46,619 nt of DNA from Calycina herbarum (lineage: Eukaryota; Ascomycota; Leotiomycetes; Helotiales; Pezizellaceae), in assembly GCA_001414485.1 (NCBI GenBank), contig LLEY01000294.1, positions 1-46,619 of the forward strand, given 5' to 3'. The notes below the pieces were generated by a model. The model saw nothing but the letters and a program-made list of their open reading frames with translations. It ran no database searches and had not been told where the DNA came from. Shown here piece by piece: positions 21,053 to 31,608 of this stretch; within the stretch, counting starts at the first letter, position 1, and each line of letters opens with the position of its first letter. The position numbers and the translations under genes are program-made.

Positions 21053-22937
21053 TCATGTCTTCTGAATGAACCGCTTTTTGCTTATAAGCATATTCATCTC
21101 TGTTTGTCGAGTAAGCCATGCCCCAGAAACATGCCATAGCTTTTCGGGATTTTCAAGTTTGATATCGAAGTGTCGATAAAGCTCAGCAATGACTGGCGCA
21201 ATTTGCATCATCGCAAGATTCTTCCCAATACAGCTACGTGCACCGGCCCCCCACTAGAAAAGTATACGTATCAGCCCAGTGGTTTGGATTTTCATTAGGT
21301 TTTGGACACGATATCTTACTTACTGTAAACATGGTTTTCCTCATAGCTTTCTCCTTCTCTGGCGGATTGTTGATCCATCTTTCTGGTCGGAAGCATTCGA
21401 CGTCTTCTCCGAATATGTCCTTGTTGCGATTGATCACCCAGGCATTTACCCCAATAATTGTTCCTTCGGGTATATGACTGCCGTGGAGCTCGATGCCGCC
21501 ATAAGGAACAACTCGCTCGAGGATAGTGCCAGTGCTAGGATGGATACGGAGTGCTTCATTTATCACGGCAGACCTATGACAATGGTTAGGCTAATTATAA
21601 ACAAGTTTTAGTAGAAACCAAACTGGTATGTTCTTACAAGTATGTCATCGATGCCACCTCAGAATATTTCGCGGGGCTGGACAGCTTTCCTAAGCGATCC
21701 GCTTGAGCTATCTCGTCGTTCAGTGACGCGTGTGCTTCTGGCGATCTTGCAAGATGATAGAGTATCGCTCGCAAAGTAATGGCAAGAACATCGTGGGCAG
21801 TTACACTTTCATGTCAGAGCATTGAAATATCTGGTAGATACGTCCTAACTTACACGTTGATATAGATTGCTCCAATGACTTCCCTGATACTCAATCTGTC
21901 TGGTGCATTTGCGTGGAGATCAAGAAAAGAATCGAGCATATCTTTGGTATCTTGCGGACTCTTCAGTCGCTTTTGTATAGCCTCAAGCGTAAACTTGCAT
22001 TGTACAGTTAACACGAGAATGAACGAACGATGTTTTCTGCTTACATTGTATAACGGGTTGGGCTTCAAGGAACCCGTGATTCGTTTCACTCCGTTTATTA
22101 TCCTTTCAACTTTTGGAACTTGGCCCCACTGTGCCATAATGAGTACCCAAAATCATGAGGTTCGGTAGGATTGACTTGCCATAGCAAAATACATCATCAT
22201 ATGATGATCAAGTTGACATATTCCGTCAATATCGGAGCCCGTTTCAAGGAAACCCATTTTCTGTGAGAAATTGACCTCACCCAGTGTGTCGAAAGTATAG
22301 TACTGCAACCACGCACTCATATCCACTATTGGAGGTTGGAGTTTCGTGAACTCTTCGATTCGTGATATGAAGAGTTTAGTGCATCGATCAATGTTGGATT
22401 GCATCTCCTTCAATGCTGACGTAGTATACAAGGTTCCAATTGTTCGTTTCAGCATACTGTGGTATTCCGCGTCTTGTGTAGAGAAAATATTATGTAGTGC
22501 CGAACCGTCAAGTGATGGTTGCAAAATATCATACATTGGTGACTGTTTTTGTTAGCGTACACCTTTAGTGGGACAAGCTGGCATGAATTATTCCCAGATA
22601 ACGAAATATGTACCTTTTTGAGCCCTCTTTTGTCAATGTGTATCGCTCGCATTGCTTCCGGGCTCGATGCGGAGATGTGGTTTGGGCCAATTCTAACCAG
22701 AGGGCCATATTTCTGGTGAAGTAAAGTGTTTCGCCATGGCATTTCTTCCTTTCGTATGATGTTCCACTTCCAGAAACTGGAGATGCTCGCAAAAAATGGC
22801 CCGGGAACTCTATGAAGTCCATGGCCATACCACGTCCATATCATGATAAACACCATCCATACTGCAACTATTGTAAGACCGTCGACTACTGATGGAAATG
22901 TATTCCATTCTCCAGGAAGAAGCGCTACGATATCCAT
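21053..22937 (-). CDS. Cytochrome P450 monooxygenase, pisatin-demethylase-like
   Basis: A seven-exon model (22937-22614, 22542-22180, 22128-22045, 21993-21854, 21805-21638, 21573-21324, 21253-21053) keeps frame throughout and encodes 509 residues, a normal P450 length. Features: N-terminal membrane anchor (residues about 20-38) followed by the hinge HRVPGPF; K-helix EALR; PERW; heme motif WGAGARSCIGKN with ligand Cys near 451. The I-helix reads NVVTAHDVLAITLRA, lacking the usual AGxDT. The intron at 22179-22129 uses GC-AG ends. Such enzymes sit in the ER membrane and oxidise small molecules with a reductase partner. It is divergently placed from the DMATS prenyltransferase 809 bp away, so tailoring of the DMATS product is the likely job. 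Substrate unknown. Confidence 0.85.
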
Positions 22938-23746
22938 TTTCCGTGCTGCAAAAATATCATGTAATCTTGTCGAATTTGACAGACACATGTGGATTTGACT
23001 ATCAATCAGTATTCTCTGTGCCGGACGGTCGAAGGTGCCGCGAAACTTTAGAGCAAGGCTCAACCAGATCTGCGAGACACGCACTTTCGCCTTCCCACAG
23101 CAGCTCGTATTCCGGAAACGCGCTGCTTAAGTGAAACCTTGTGCGACCGGACTTGAAGCAAGAGGGAAAAATAGGAGGTGTTGACCAGTTGTTAGGGGCT
23201 GGCGTGTCTATAGCCACCCCTCAGAAGTAATATTTGAACCCGGTTCTGTGCCCCTTCAGGGATGGGACTTCGGTGTGCGATGTAAGACATACTTCGGCGG
23301 AACTACAGGATGTAAGTAATGGCTCCTATGCTACACGTACCCCTTTTACGTCAATCATAGAGATTATCTGTTTGGGAATTTATGAGAAGGGCATTGAGAA
23401 ATTATCATGGAGCTTGTTGATAGAACTTGGTGGAATACTTTTCGAGTATCAAAGGTAAGTGACACAACAATATAGCGTGGGATCTGTCATGTATCGGCCC
23501 ATGAATGAACCATTGATACCAAAATATCGGCCTGAGTAACCTTTTTGACAAGGGGGGTAGACTATATAGCCTCTAACAGCTGGAGGTAGATTTCAGTCTG
23601 CGATACAAGACCTCCGATTTCTTCAACGCAGTTTCAAATCACGCATTCTGCGAGAGTGCATCTCGTTATTCTACCCTCCACAGCATTCAGGTTCAACGCT
23701 AACACCTTGCCTAGTACCAATTCCTAACGCCTTATCAAAAGCAGCC
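22938..23746. promoter_or_regulatory. Bidirectional promoter region, P450 and DMATS
   Basis: These 809 bp separate two divergent starts in the cluster, an arrangement that allows shared control. No cluster-specific regulator is next to it and I cannot assign a binding site with confidence. Short open frames on both strands look accidental. The sequence just before the DMATS ATG (GCAGCCATGCC) is a reasonable start context. Confidence 0.5.
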
Positions 23747-24973
23747 ATGCCAAGCATCCCAGGGGAGCTTTTCTGGTGGGACTCAACGAGCACAGTCTTG
23801 AAGGAGCTGCTTCTTCACGGTGGATATACCATGCGTCAGCAGACGGCCGCATTGGACTTCTACCGTCGATATATTATACCATACCTCGGATCTTGCCCTG
23901 ATGTCGACGGCAACCCAAAATGGCAAAGTTTCATGACAGATGATTTTACGCCAATCGAATTCAGCTGGAATTGGGGTTGCGCACAAGGAGATGTTGATCG
24001 CAGAATTCGTTTTAGCATTGAAGCCATAGGAGATCATGCTGGGACCGCTGCAGATCCCTGGAATCAAAAGGCCACAGTTGAACTTGTTGACAAACTCGAG
24101 GGAGTTGTGCCAGACATCAACTTGGAATGGTTTCGCTGGTTATTGGGCAAAACAACACCTGCTACGACGAGCCCTAGACCTGAGCTGAGAGGTCCTCACT
24201 CATCGATGTTTCTTGCTTTCGAATTGGGAAGAGAGGAGGTCTCTGTTCTCAAAGCCTACATGCTTCCATTCGGGAAAGCAGTTCAAAATTCTCAAACGAG
24301 CTCCCAAGTCATATTCGAGTCACTCAAAAATCTTGCTCATCATTTTGAATGGTCATCACTCCAGGCACTTATTCAATCCTTGGAATCGAAACGCAACTCG
24401 TTCGGGTTGGAACCATTCATGATTGCCTTCGACTGCGTCGCCCCTGCGAAATCCCGCATGAAAATTTATGCGCGATCTACCGATACAACTCTTGCAACCG
24501 CGGAGACCATCATGTCAATATTCGAAAATAGCTCGAAAATTCAAAATGGCCTAGTGGAGTTCAGAAAACTATGGTCTCTTGTTATGAACCCGAACCTCAA
24601 TCCAAAGGGCCGTTCCACAAATAGTACACATGACACTTCGGGGATGCTATATTATTTTGAAGTTCGTCCAAGGAGTGGAAGAATTACCACGAAAATTTAC
24701 CTCCCAGTAAAACACTACGGTCTCAATGATCTTGCTGTTGCCCATGGATTGCAAACATTCATCAGAGAACGCGAAAGTTCCAAGGAAAAGATGACGATGG
24801 ATTACTTGCACACATTGCACCAGATCTGTACTCATTGTCAGCTGAGTAGCTCAACCGGACTTCAGACTTACATCTCATGTAAATTGGAAAATGACTCCCT
24901 GCAAGTCACCTCCTATTTGAGCCCCGAGATTTATCACGAAGGACGTTGGCAATGTGGCGGGGAGTTTGATTAA
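23747..24973 (+). CDS. DMATS-type aromatic prenyltransferase
   Basis: The single-exon frame encodes 408 residues, near the usual 400-470 of the DMATS/indole prenyltransferase family (Pfam Trp_DMAT). Family landmarks in order: FTPIEFSWNWG (about residues 67-77), RIRFSIEAIG (86-95), FDCVAPAKSRMKIYARS (mid protein), YYFEVRPRSGRITTKIYLP followed by HYGLNDLAVAHGL, and near the end TSYLSPEIYHEGRW. The alternating basic and aromatic residues of these beta strands bind the prenyl diphosphate and shield the cation in this fold. The reaction is transfer of a dimethylallyl (or longer) group to an aromatic acceptor, often tryptophan or an indole; the acceptor cannot be read from the sequence. No metal-binding DDxxD motif is needed or seen. 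It is the likely core enzyme of the cluster with the flanking P450s and MFS gene. Confidence 0.9.
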   Translation: MPSIPGELFWWDSTSTVLKELLLHGGYTMRQQTAALDFYRRYIIPYLGSCPDVDGNPKWQSFMTDDFTPIEFSWNWGCAQGDVDRRIRFSIEAIGDHAGTAADPWNQKATVELVDKLEGVVPDINLEWFRWLLGKTTPATTSPRPELRGPHSSMFLAFELGREEVSVLKAYMLPFGKAVQNSQTSSQVIFESLKNLAHHFEWSSLQALIQSLESKRNSFGLEPFMIAFDCVAPAKSRMKIYARSTDTTLATAETIMSIFENSSKIQNGLVEFRKLWSLVMNPNLNPKGRSTNSTHDTSGMLYYFEVRPRSGRITTKIYLPVKHYGLNDLAVAHGLQTFIRERESSKEKMTMDYLHTLHQICTHCQLSSSTGLQTYISCKLENDSLQVTSYLSPEIYHEGRWQCGGEFD

Positions 24974-25168
24974 TCCTTGAATTTGAGGTTTATGTTCAGG
25001 TCGGAGTTTAATCTTTGTACTACAGTGTAAACATGGTACAATTTGTTTCTAAAAGCTGAAAACTGATCATGGAGTCAAGTTTGGTGTTGGGATTTAGGTA
25101 CAGGTCTTATACTCGGTGATGAGGAACCAAAAAACTGTGCCATTATAGGCGACCACGGATTTGTCTCT

Positions 25169-26622
25169 TCAACGCTTTACTTTCAAATTTGAACCGTGCA
25201 TTACAACCCTCGCAGTCACAACCACCACCAACGATGCAACGAGCAAAGCTCCGGTGAATATCTGGAGTGGAATCCATCCAGTGGTTCCAACCAATCCTGC
25301 AAGTGGATTTCCAATAAGCAATCCAGCTGATATAGGTAACAAAAGCATTCCCAGACGAACTCCAAGGACATCCATATTTGGGGACAGCGCAACTGCAATA
25401 TTTGGTGAGATGGAAGTTATCGCCCCCGCAAAGAAACCATAACATATGCTAAACAATATCACACTGGCAGTGCTGCGAAGTGTAATCCAGGTGAATGCGA
25501 GGATTGAGCTGATGAAGACACAGATTATTTCTATGTTGAAGGGGCCATATTGGTCCGCGAGATGAGGAGGAAGCTAAAGTTGGGTTATGATTTGCGTTGT
25601 GATGAGAGGGAGATACATGGGACTTACAATCCTTCCGAATAGGGAACCAGTGTTCATCAAGGGGAGAAGATATTTACCCATGCCCCCTGTAATAGTCCTG
25701 GTTTCAAGTCCATAAGACTGGATATAAAACAACGGAATGTAGACACTCATGAATACCAAAAAGAGAAAAATGCTAGAAACATTGAAAGGCACTTCCCTCC
25801 AGGCACTGGTATCAAACAATTTTCTGGCATTTCTTGGGCGTCTCAGCATCCTCATTCCGAGCAGAGGTACAACTGAGACTAACACCATAATAAATGCAAT
25901 TGTTCGAGTTGTCCATGCAAATCCAATTCGTGGTTGTAGTTGCTGGAAAAGAATTGGGAAGACAATCCCACCTTTGCCCTTCGTTAGCATCCAACAAGGG
26001 TGGTTATTCCCTATGTGTTGACATACCTAAAGCGCCTCCTGATGCTCCGACTCCCAGTGCTAACGACTGTCTCTTCTCGAAGTATTCGGGTAAAACTGCG
26101 ATGCATGGAACGAACAAACATCCACTACCGATCCCGAAGAGCACCCCCTGGGCCAAAACGAGATGCTAATATTTGGTGCTGATACTAACTAGCATCATCG
26201 CTAACACATTCAAGAAACATCCAGTCCAGACTAATGATCGCAAGTATCCCAAATCATAGATTGGCCCGACAACAACGCCCAGTCCAATGAGAAGCGACGC
26301 CTGGAGGGATCCGATCCAAGAAATTTGAGAAGCCGAGTAACCAGGAAAGGCGATTTCGTAATAACTTTGATATTGCCCTGGGGAGAAAGGTAAGCATGAG
26401 CCATAACTGCATGTTGGATCGATATTTGAAATACAAACCGAAGGAATTCACCACCCCCCACGATATGAAAAACAGAGAAAACGAGCTGGCACACTGGATC
26501 CAGGCAATCAAACCACCATCTGGCGGCTTTGGAAATTGACCTTCCCCTATGGCCAATACAGGTTTTTCGGTCGCCATCTGTGTTTCTTTTGCTGCCATCT
26601 TGATGATGGATACCTCTGGCAT
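25169..26622 (-). pseudogene. MFS monocarboxylate-type transporter with in-frame stop
   Basis: Four exons (26622-26439, 26377-26027, 25971-25628, 25573-25169) join in frame to 428 codons. The N-terminal PPDGGLIAWIQ and SWGVVNSFG elements and GSLQASLLIGLGVVVGPIYD identify the monocarboxylate-porter-like branch of the major facilitator superfamily; about 12 membrane segments are present. Codon 132 is TAG (26168-26166) in TKY-stop-HLVLAQG, where the family has an aromatic residue, usually Trp (TGG to TAG is a CpA-to-TpA change on the other strand). A GT...TAG stretch of 24 bases surrounds it but is too short for a normal intron. Unless read through or an assembly error, the product is truncated after 131 residues. 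It is convergent with the DMATS gene, so its original role was probably export or uptake of the cluster metabolite. Confidence 0.75.
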
Positions 26623-27205
26623 GTGGTTCGTAGTTCACAAGTCATGGGGAATACAAACGAAAGGGCAGTACAAGGCGTAGTATGTACTGAGTGCCACGAG
26701 AGGGGGCCTGCAACAAAAGGTTGAGTGTGGTACAGGGGGTGGTTAGTGATCTAAGCCTAATTGGGGATAGGATGGCAGGGGTGGCATACCCCCAGAACCC
26801 AAAACCACCACCATACCACTAAAACCTTTTCACGTAGGGCCGAGAACTGAGATAAATCGTGTGGAACCACTCTCAAAAACATGGTGGCGCCCGCCTTCCC
26901 CCTTCCGTTTTTTTTGCCTCGGAAACGAAGTCTCCTATGCACCATTAAACCAATTAAGGCAAGGGAATCTTTAGTAAAATCCAAGTTGTGTTGGCGCTCT
27001 AAGATTAATACGGCAGGTGATGCCGGTTGGTTACACCAGGTCCCGAGGCTGCTGGCTGATCTTCCAATCTTCTATTGCAATCGTTTCATTAGCTTCTATC
27101 TATCACAACAAAATCGCAAGCCCACTGACTGACTGCCGTTTCAACGCTGTTCATCTTTTTTTCGGCTTCCATCTCTTCCTCCAATTTATTCAGTAATGAT
27201 CCACG
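26623..27205. promoter_or_regulatory. Divergent intergenic region, MFS and second P450
   Basis: This 583-bp region between divergent starts contains a T-run at 26910-26917, a pyrimidine-rich tract shortly before the P450 ATG (27150-27190) as is common in fungal promoters, and no ORF worth calling. Confidence 0.5.
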
Positions 27206-28812
27206 ATGGCAATGCTCAACATTCGATATGAAGGCACTATACTACCGTCCTCGGGCGCTTGCTTGGCAGTTGCACTTCTGCTATGCAAAGGTTGGCCGGA
27301 AGAAGGTGACATCGTTGACACAACTTTACAGGCCATATTCACTTGGGTGTCATACCAACTTTACTTCCATCCATTAGCACGTATTCCAGGCCCACCTCAT
27401 TGGATCCTTTCACGCGTCCCATTCGTGTGGGCGCTGCGAAGAGGGGAATTTGCCGCCCGCATCACAGAAATACACGAGAGATACGGACCAGTTGTTCGAA
27501 TTGCTTCTAACGAAGTTTCCTTCATTGACGAGAAGGCGTGGTCTGCATTTTATGCTTATCGTCAAGGATCTTCATTGCCAAAGAGCCCGTTTTGGTACCG
27601 ACCGCGAGTAAACAATGGCACCTACGGCATAATGGGGTCACCAAACGCAGACCATGGACGTTTTCGACGAGCTTTAGCGCCTGCCTTTACCGAAAAGGCG
27701 ATGCGAGAGCATGAGCCTATGATCCAGCACCATGTCAACTTATTGCTCTCCAAATTTCGAAACGAGGCCGCAAAAGAAACCCCGTTTGATGTTGTTGATT
27801 GGTTCGAGTACGCTGCTTTCGATATCGTTGGAGATCTTAGCTTCAGTAAATCGTTTCGCACTCTGGAAAATTCGGAGTACCATTACCTTGTTAATGCATT
27901 ACGGAAATTCATGAATGCTTTCACCCAAGCTGTCATTCCACGCATCTTGGGTTTAGAAATGATATGGCAATTCATTGTTCCCAAACTTTCCAGGCAAAAG
28001 CAAATGGCATACAACAAATCTTTGAATTATTGGACCCACCAGAGAGCGACTCAGACCGAAATACCCAATAAAACCGATCTGATGGCATACTTTCTCAACC
28101 GAACCAACGACAAAGGTTTGTCCATTGTCGAAACCGAGAATGCAATAGGAGATCTTATGGTGGCTGGTAGCGAGACTGTTGCTAGCACACTGACCGCAAT
28201 TTGCTATCACCTTGTCTGGAACTCGGAAGCCAGACACACAGTAACTACTGAAATCCGGCTCGCATTTGGCGAAGAAAGGGACATCACAACGGAGCGGGTT
28301 GCGAATTTGCCATATTTGAACGCCGTCATTAACGAAGCGATGAGACTTTGCCCTTCACTGCCAATGGTTATGCCCCGAATTGTGACCGCCCCAGGAATGG
28401 AAGTGTGCGGCTTCTGGTTGCCAACCGGAGTATGCATCCCCCATTCTCTCTAGATTCTTATGATTAGACTTTACTTACAATGCTACAGACGCTGGTCACC
28501 TTCTGTCAATTAGCGGCCTATCAATCTCCTAGCAACTTCAAATTCCCGAGGGAGTTCATTCCCGGGAGATGGCTACCAGATTCCGATCTGAAGCCCCATA
28601 ATCCTGATATTTATCACCCTTTTAGTATTGGCCCACGGGACTGTGTTGGCAAGATATTTGGTCTTGCGGAAGTGAGGCTAGTGATAGCTAAGCTCCTGTG
28701 GAATTTTGATATAAGTCGAGGAGAGGCTGATTGGGACTGGTACAGCCAAAAGGCGTATTTTGTGTGGGACAAGAATCCTCTGTTCGTGAACCTTTCTGTC
28801 GCAAAGCACTAA
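27206..28812 (+). CDS. Cytochrome P450 monooxygenase, isotrichodermin-hydroxylase-like
   Basis: Exon 1 (27206-28429) and exon 2 (28489-28812) are joined across a 59-bp intron with a GTATGC donor and CTACAG acceptor, giving 515 residues. Landmarks: N-terminal hydrophobic segment and YFHPLARIPGPP hinge; C-helix GRFRRALAPAF; I-helix MVAGSETVAST, the canonical AGxxT; K-helix EAMR; PGRW; and heme motif PFSIGPRDCVGK with Cys near 460. The intact motif set predicts an active ER-bound monooxygenase. The overall pattern resembles the CYP65/isotrichodermin C-15 hydroxylase group, but the substrate cannot be inferred. With the DMATS, the first P450 and the MFS gene it forms the apparent cluster, and it is the rightmost gene that clearly belongs. 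Confidence 0.9.
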
Positions 28813-29789
28813 ACTAAACACATTTGGAACAAATCAAAGGTAGCCTACCTACCTGCATTTCTCCAGATGGTTTTGGGAGATCGTTCTTACAGCTTGCCCA
28901 GCGGGAGTCTTTTGTTTTGTAACCTCCCATTTTCATCAAGGCAGCAATAGAATCTTGCTTTCCAGACATCAACCAGTATTCAAGATTTATCGTTTATTGC
29001 TTTGAGACCTCACAAGGGACCTGTGATCGACATTTGAATATTTGAAGATTTTAAGATTTCCTCCATTTATACTTCCACTGGTCTATTAACATCTCATACG
29101 TGAAAGAAGTTGTCCAAGGTATATAGCTCAAAATTACAATAATTGCGTTCCAAATCTTACAAGGGTTTAGGAACTCGTCGCCATAGACGCTGGTCGCACA
29201 GAAACAACGATGATATCCATTTAACTTCAATCTACACACCTTTCTAGGTGTTTGAAAAAGGGATGTGTGGAGTTACAACAGTCACCGATACATGCTAGTT
29301 AAAGCCATCACCAACTGCCAAGGTTGACCAGTTCACCAATTATGTTCTGCGGTGGAATCTAGTGACGGAATACGAGCCTGTTGCTTTATATTTGTAACAC
29401 ATTCCCAAACAAGTCAACTGTTATAGTAATACTTCGGTGTGCTACCGCGGATGTGGATGCATATCCGTGGATGGCAGCAATCTAGTCATCGGGGCTCCAT
29501 GGGTCATTTGAATGGCAAAGTGAACTCCTTCTCAATATATGCAAGGTAAGTACCCGGCATGAGGCGTCTCTGATTCAGTGTAGTGTTTTTGTGTTACCAC
29601 ACCGCTAAGATTCGCTGCCAAATTTGAAGCTTGGCGCGGCTGAGTAAGAGCCGAGCATGTGCAAGAACTACTCTTCTCTCTCACGGTGTTAACAATCTAC
29701 TCCATTGCCAGTTTGAAGCACATTTCCGCTTTTATTTTATCGTTTACTACACTCTTACTTTCTCCAAAGACAAGCGCAAAGCCTTCAAG
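28813..29789. other. Intergenic region, right edge of the metabolite cluster
   Basis: Nearly 1 kb between two plus-strand genes. Open frames are at most about 60 codons and look accidental. No repeat, RNA gene or RIP-like composition is seen. The last part is the promoter of the rhodopsin-domain gene; GCCTTCAAG precedes its ATG. Confidence 0.45.
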
Positions 29790-31288
29790 ATGGCAATTCC
29801 TGCCCCCATACCACTGAGTGTGATTGCAGTGAGCGCTGCACTTCCATCTATATGTGTTTTGACCGTATCACTACGAATGTGGGCGAGAAGGAAGTCGAAT
29901 GCCCGAGTAGTGATAGAGGATTGGCTCATTATGATTGCACTTGTGAGAGCGCTTTTCGGAATTTCCAAACAACAGGTTGCTAACCTTTGGCAATGTAGTT
30001 TCTTACGATTGGAATGGGTGCATGCGTAGTAACTGGTATTACTCACATGAGGCTTTCACTTTGAGCTATTCTAATAGACACATAGGAGTAAGACGGGGCT
30101 CCTATGGTTATCGCACACCAGCCAGAACCGACCCGAGTCGACTATCACATGTCAAGCTTGCAGCGTTGGTAAGTACTCCAAATAGGAGAACAAGACTCCT
30201 TATTTGTGTTGGCATAGATTAATGGTTCTACATAGCTTGAGTGGATTGTCCAGCTTCTCGGTATCATTCAATTGGGCTGCGTCAAGCTTAGTTTCGCTTT
30301 TTCTTCCGACGCATTTTCGCGATATCAAAATCTGCTATGTTCACGAGACTCAATACCTCGCTAATCGTACTCATCATTGTGTGGACGTTGGGTTACTTTT
30401 TAACACTCCTCTTCGCATGCAAAGGAAAGTTTTCAAATTGGTGGTCTGGCGTCAGGGTTGGGAAGGATAGTTGCCTTAGCGATCCAGTGTTCTCAGAAGG
30501 ACTTGCACTTTCCGATTTCATCATCGATATGGGTGTGATCTCTATGCCTATTCCCATGGTAAGTACACCCTCCCCCCAATTTTCCACGATATCAGTCAAA
30601 AGCACAACTGACCTAAACTTATCGTGGTTGATAGGTGTGGCAACTACACATGACAAAGTCTCGAAAGGCGCTTGTATCGGCTGTTTTTGCACTCGGCGCC
30701 CTGTACGTACCTTCACTTTTGCCTCTACCTATCCACCAAGACTGAGGTGATTCATCTAGTGCTGTGGTGTCTTCGATCGTCCGGCTCGCAATATTTTATG
30801 ATGCCAAGTACGGTAAGAAAATCATCCCGCGACTTTAACACCTTCTCATCGGAATGCTAACTTTTGAAAGAATCGAAAAAACCTACTGGAGATAACAATC
30901 GTAAGGAATACCATCAGAAAGTGCCTTTCCCCGCTAACCTCTCGTAGTCATAATAACACAAATCGTATTCTGGACAACAATCGAGTGCAGTCTCGGCCTC
31001 ATTGCCGCTTGTCTGCCACTGTTGTATGGTTTAGTGCGCAACTCATCGATCGAATCTGTGGTTCGCAGCTTTCGCAGCGCTATCTCGCTTGGTTCATGGG
31101 CATCTGAAGGCGGGAGATCTGGAAATTCAGGAAACCCAACAGAAAACAATGCCGCCGCAATGCTTGCAGACAGGAACAAGAATGCTTCAATGGAATCTCA
31201 TACACCCATCGCTTTAAACGCATCTCCGCCTACGGGTGCAGAGAGTTACCCCTTGAAAGAGCTACCCTCTCATACCCAACCTGTTTGA
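29790..31288 (+). pseudogene. Fungal rhodopsin-domain integral membrane protein, one-base frameshift
   Basis: Eight exons with good splice sites can be read (29790-29942, 29999-30035, 30086-30168, 30236-30558, 30635-30702, 30760-30812, 30871-30900, 30948-31288). They encode about 362 residues of the multi-TM family often labelled PTH11/SAT4-like or Fung_rhodopsin. Landmarks: GVRRGSYGY, LEWIVQLLGI, GCVKLSF then FFRRIF, ALSDFIIDMGVISMPIPM, and WTTIECSLGLIAACLPLLYG. All phases agree except in exon 4, which is 323 bases instead of a multiple of three. The shift maps to the five-T run at 30298-30302, between KLSF and FFRRIF, where six T would restore frame. Either the gene is freshly broken or the base call is wrong. 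Members sit in the plasma membrane; ligand and role are unknown. Confidence 0.75.
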
Positions 31289-31608
31289 TAATAAGTGGAA
31301 AAGGAGAGTGCAGTGGTGGAGAAGTGGTTGAACAATTGGCTTGGATGGTGTCAGTATACATGAGGGAATGGCTATTATGGTAGATCAGGAATGGTGTTGC
31401 AAGAGAGCTAGGTGGAAACAAGTGTGGTGGTGAAGTTTGGCTAGCAAGGAAAATAGTTGCCCTCGTATACACGCTTCATCTCAAATCGTTTTTAATTCTC
31501 GGTCTTGGGCTATCCGATTTATGCCTACTAGTTCGATAATAAGAACTCCATGAACTCTTAAGAATCAACTGCCATTTTGAAACCCCGAAGTCTCCACGAT
31601 TTCCTTCT
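31289..31608. other. Convergent intergenic region
   Basis: These 320 bp separate the 3' ends of the rhodopsin-domain gene and the epimerase gene. Nothing beyond probable 3' untranslated sequence is seen. Confidence 0.45.

Noticed and set aside
26145..26168. A 24-base intron that would remove the MFS stop
   Set aside because: GTTAGT...TTAG is in phase, but 24 bases is far below the ~45-base minimum seen for introns here.
30088..30170. Alternative frame GAPMVIAHQPEPTRVDYH as the coding frame of the rhodopsin-domain gene
   Set aside because: It cannot be joined in phase to the flanking exons, whereas GVRRGSYGY ... VKLAAL joins both sides and matches the family.
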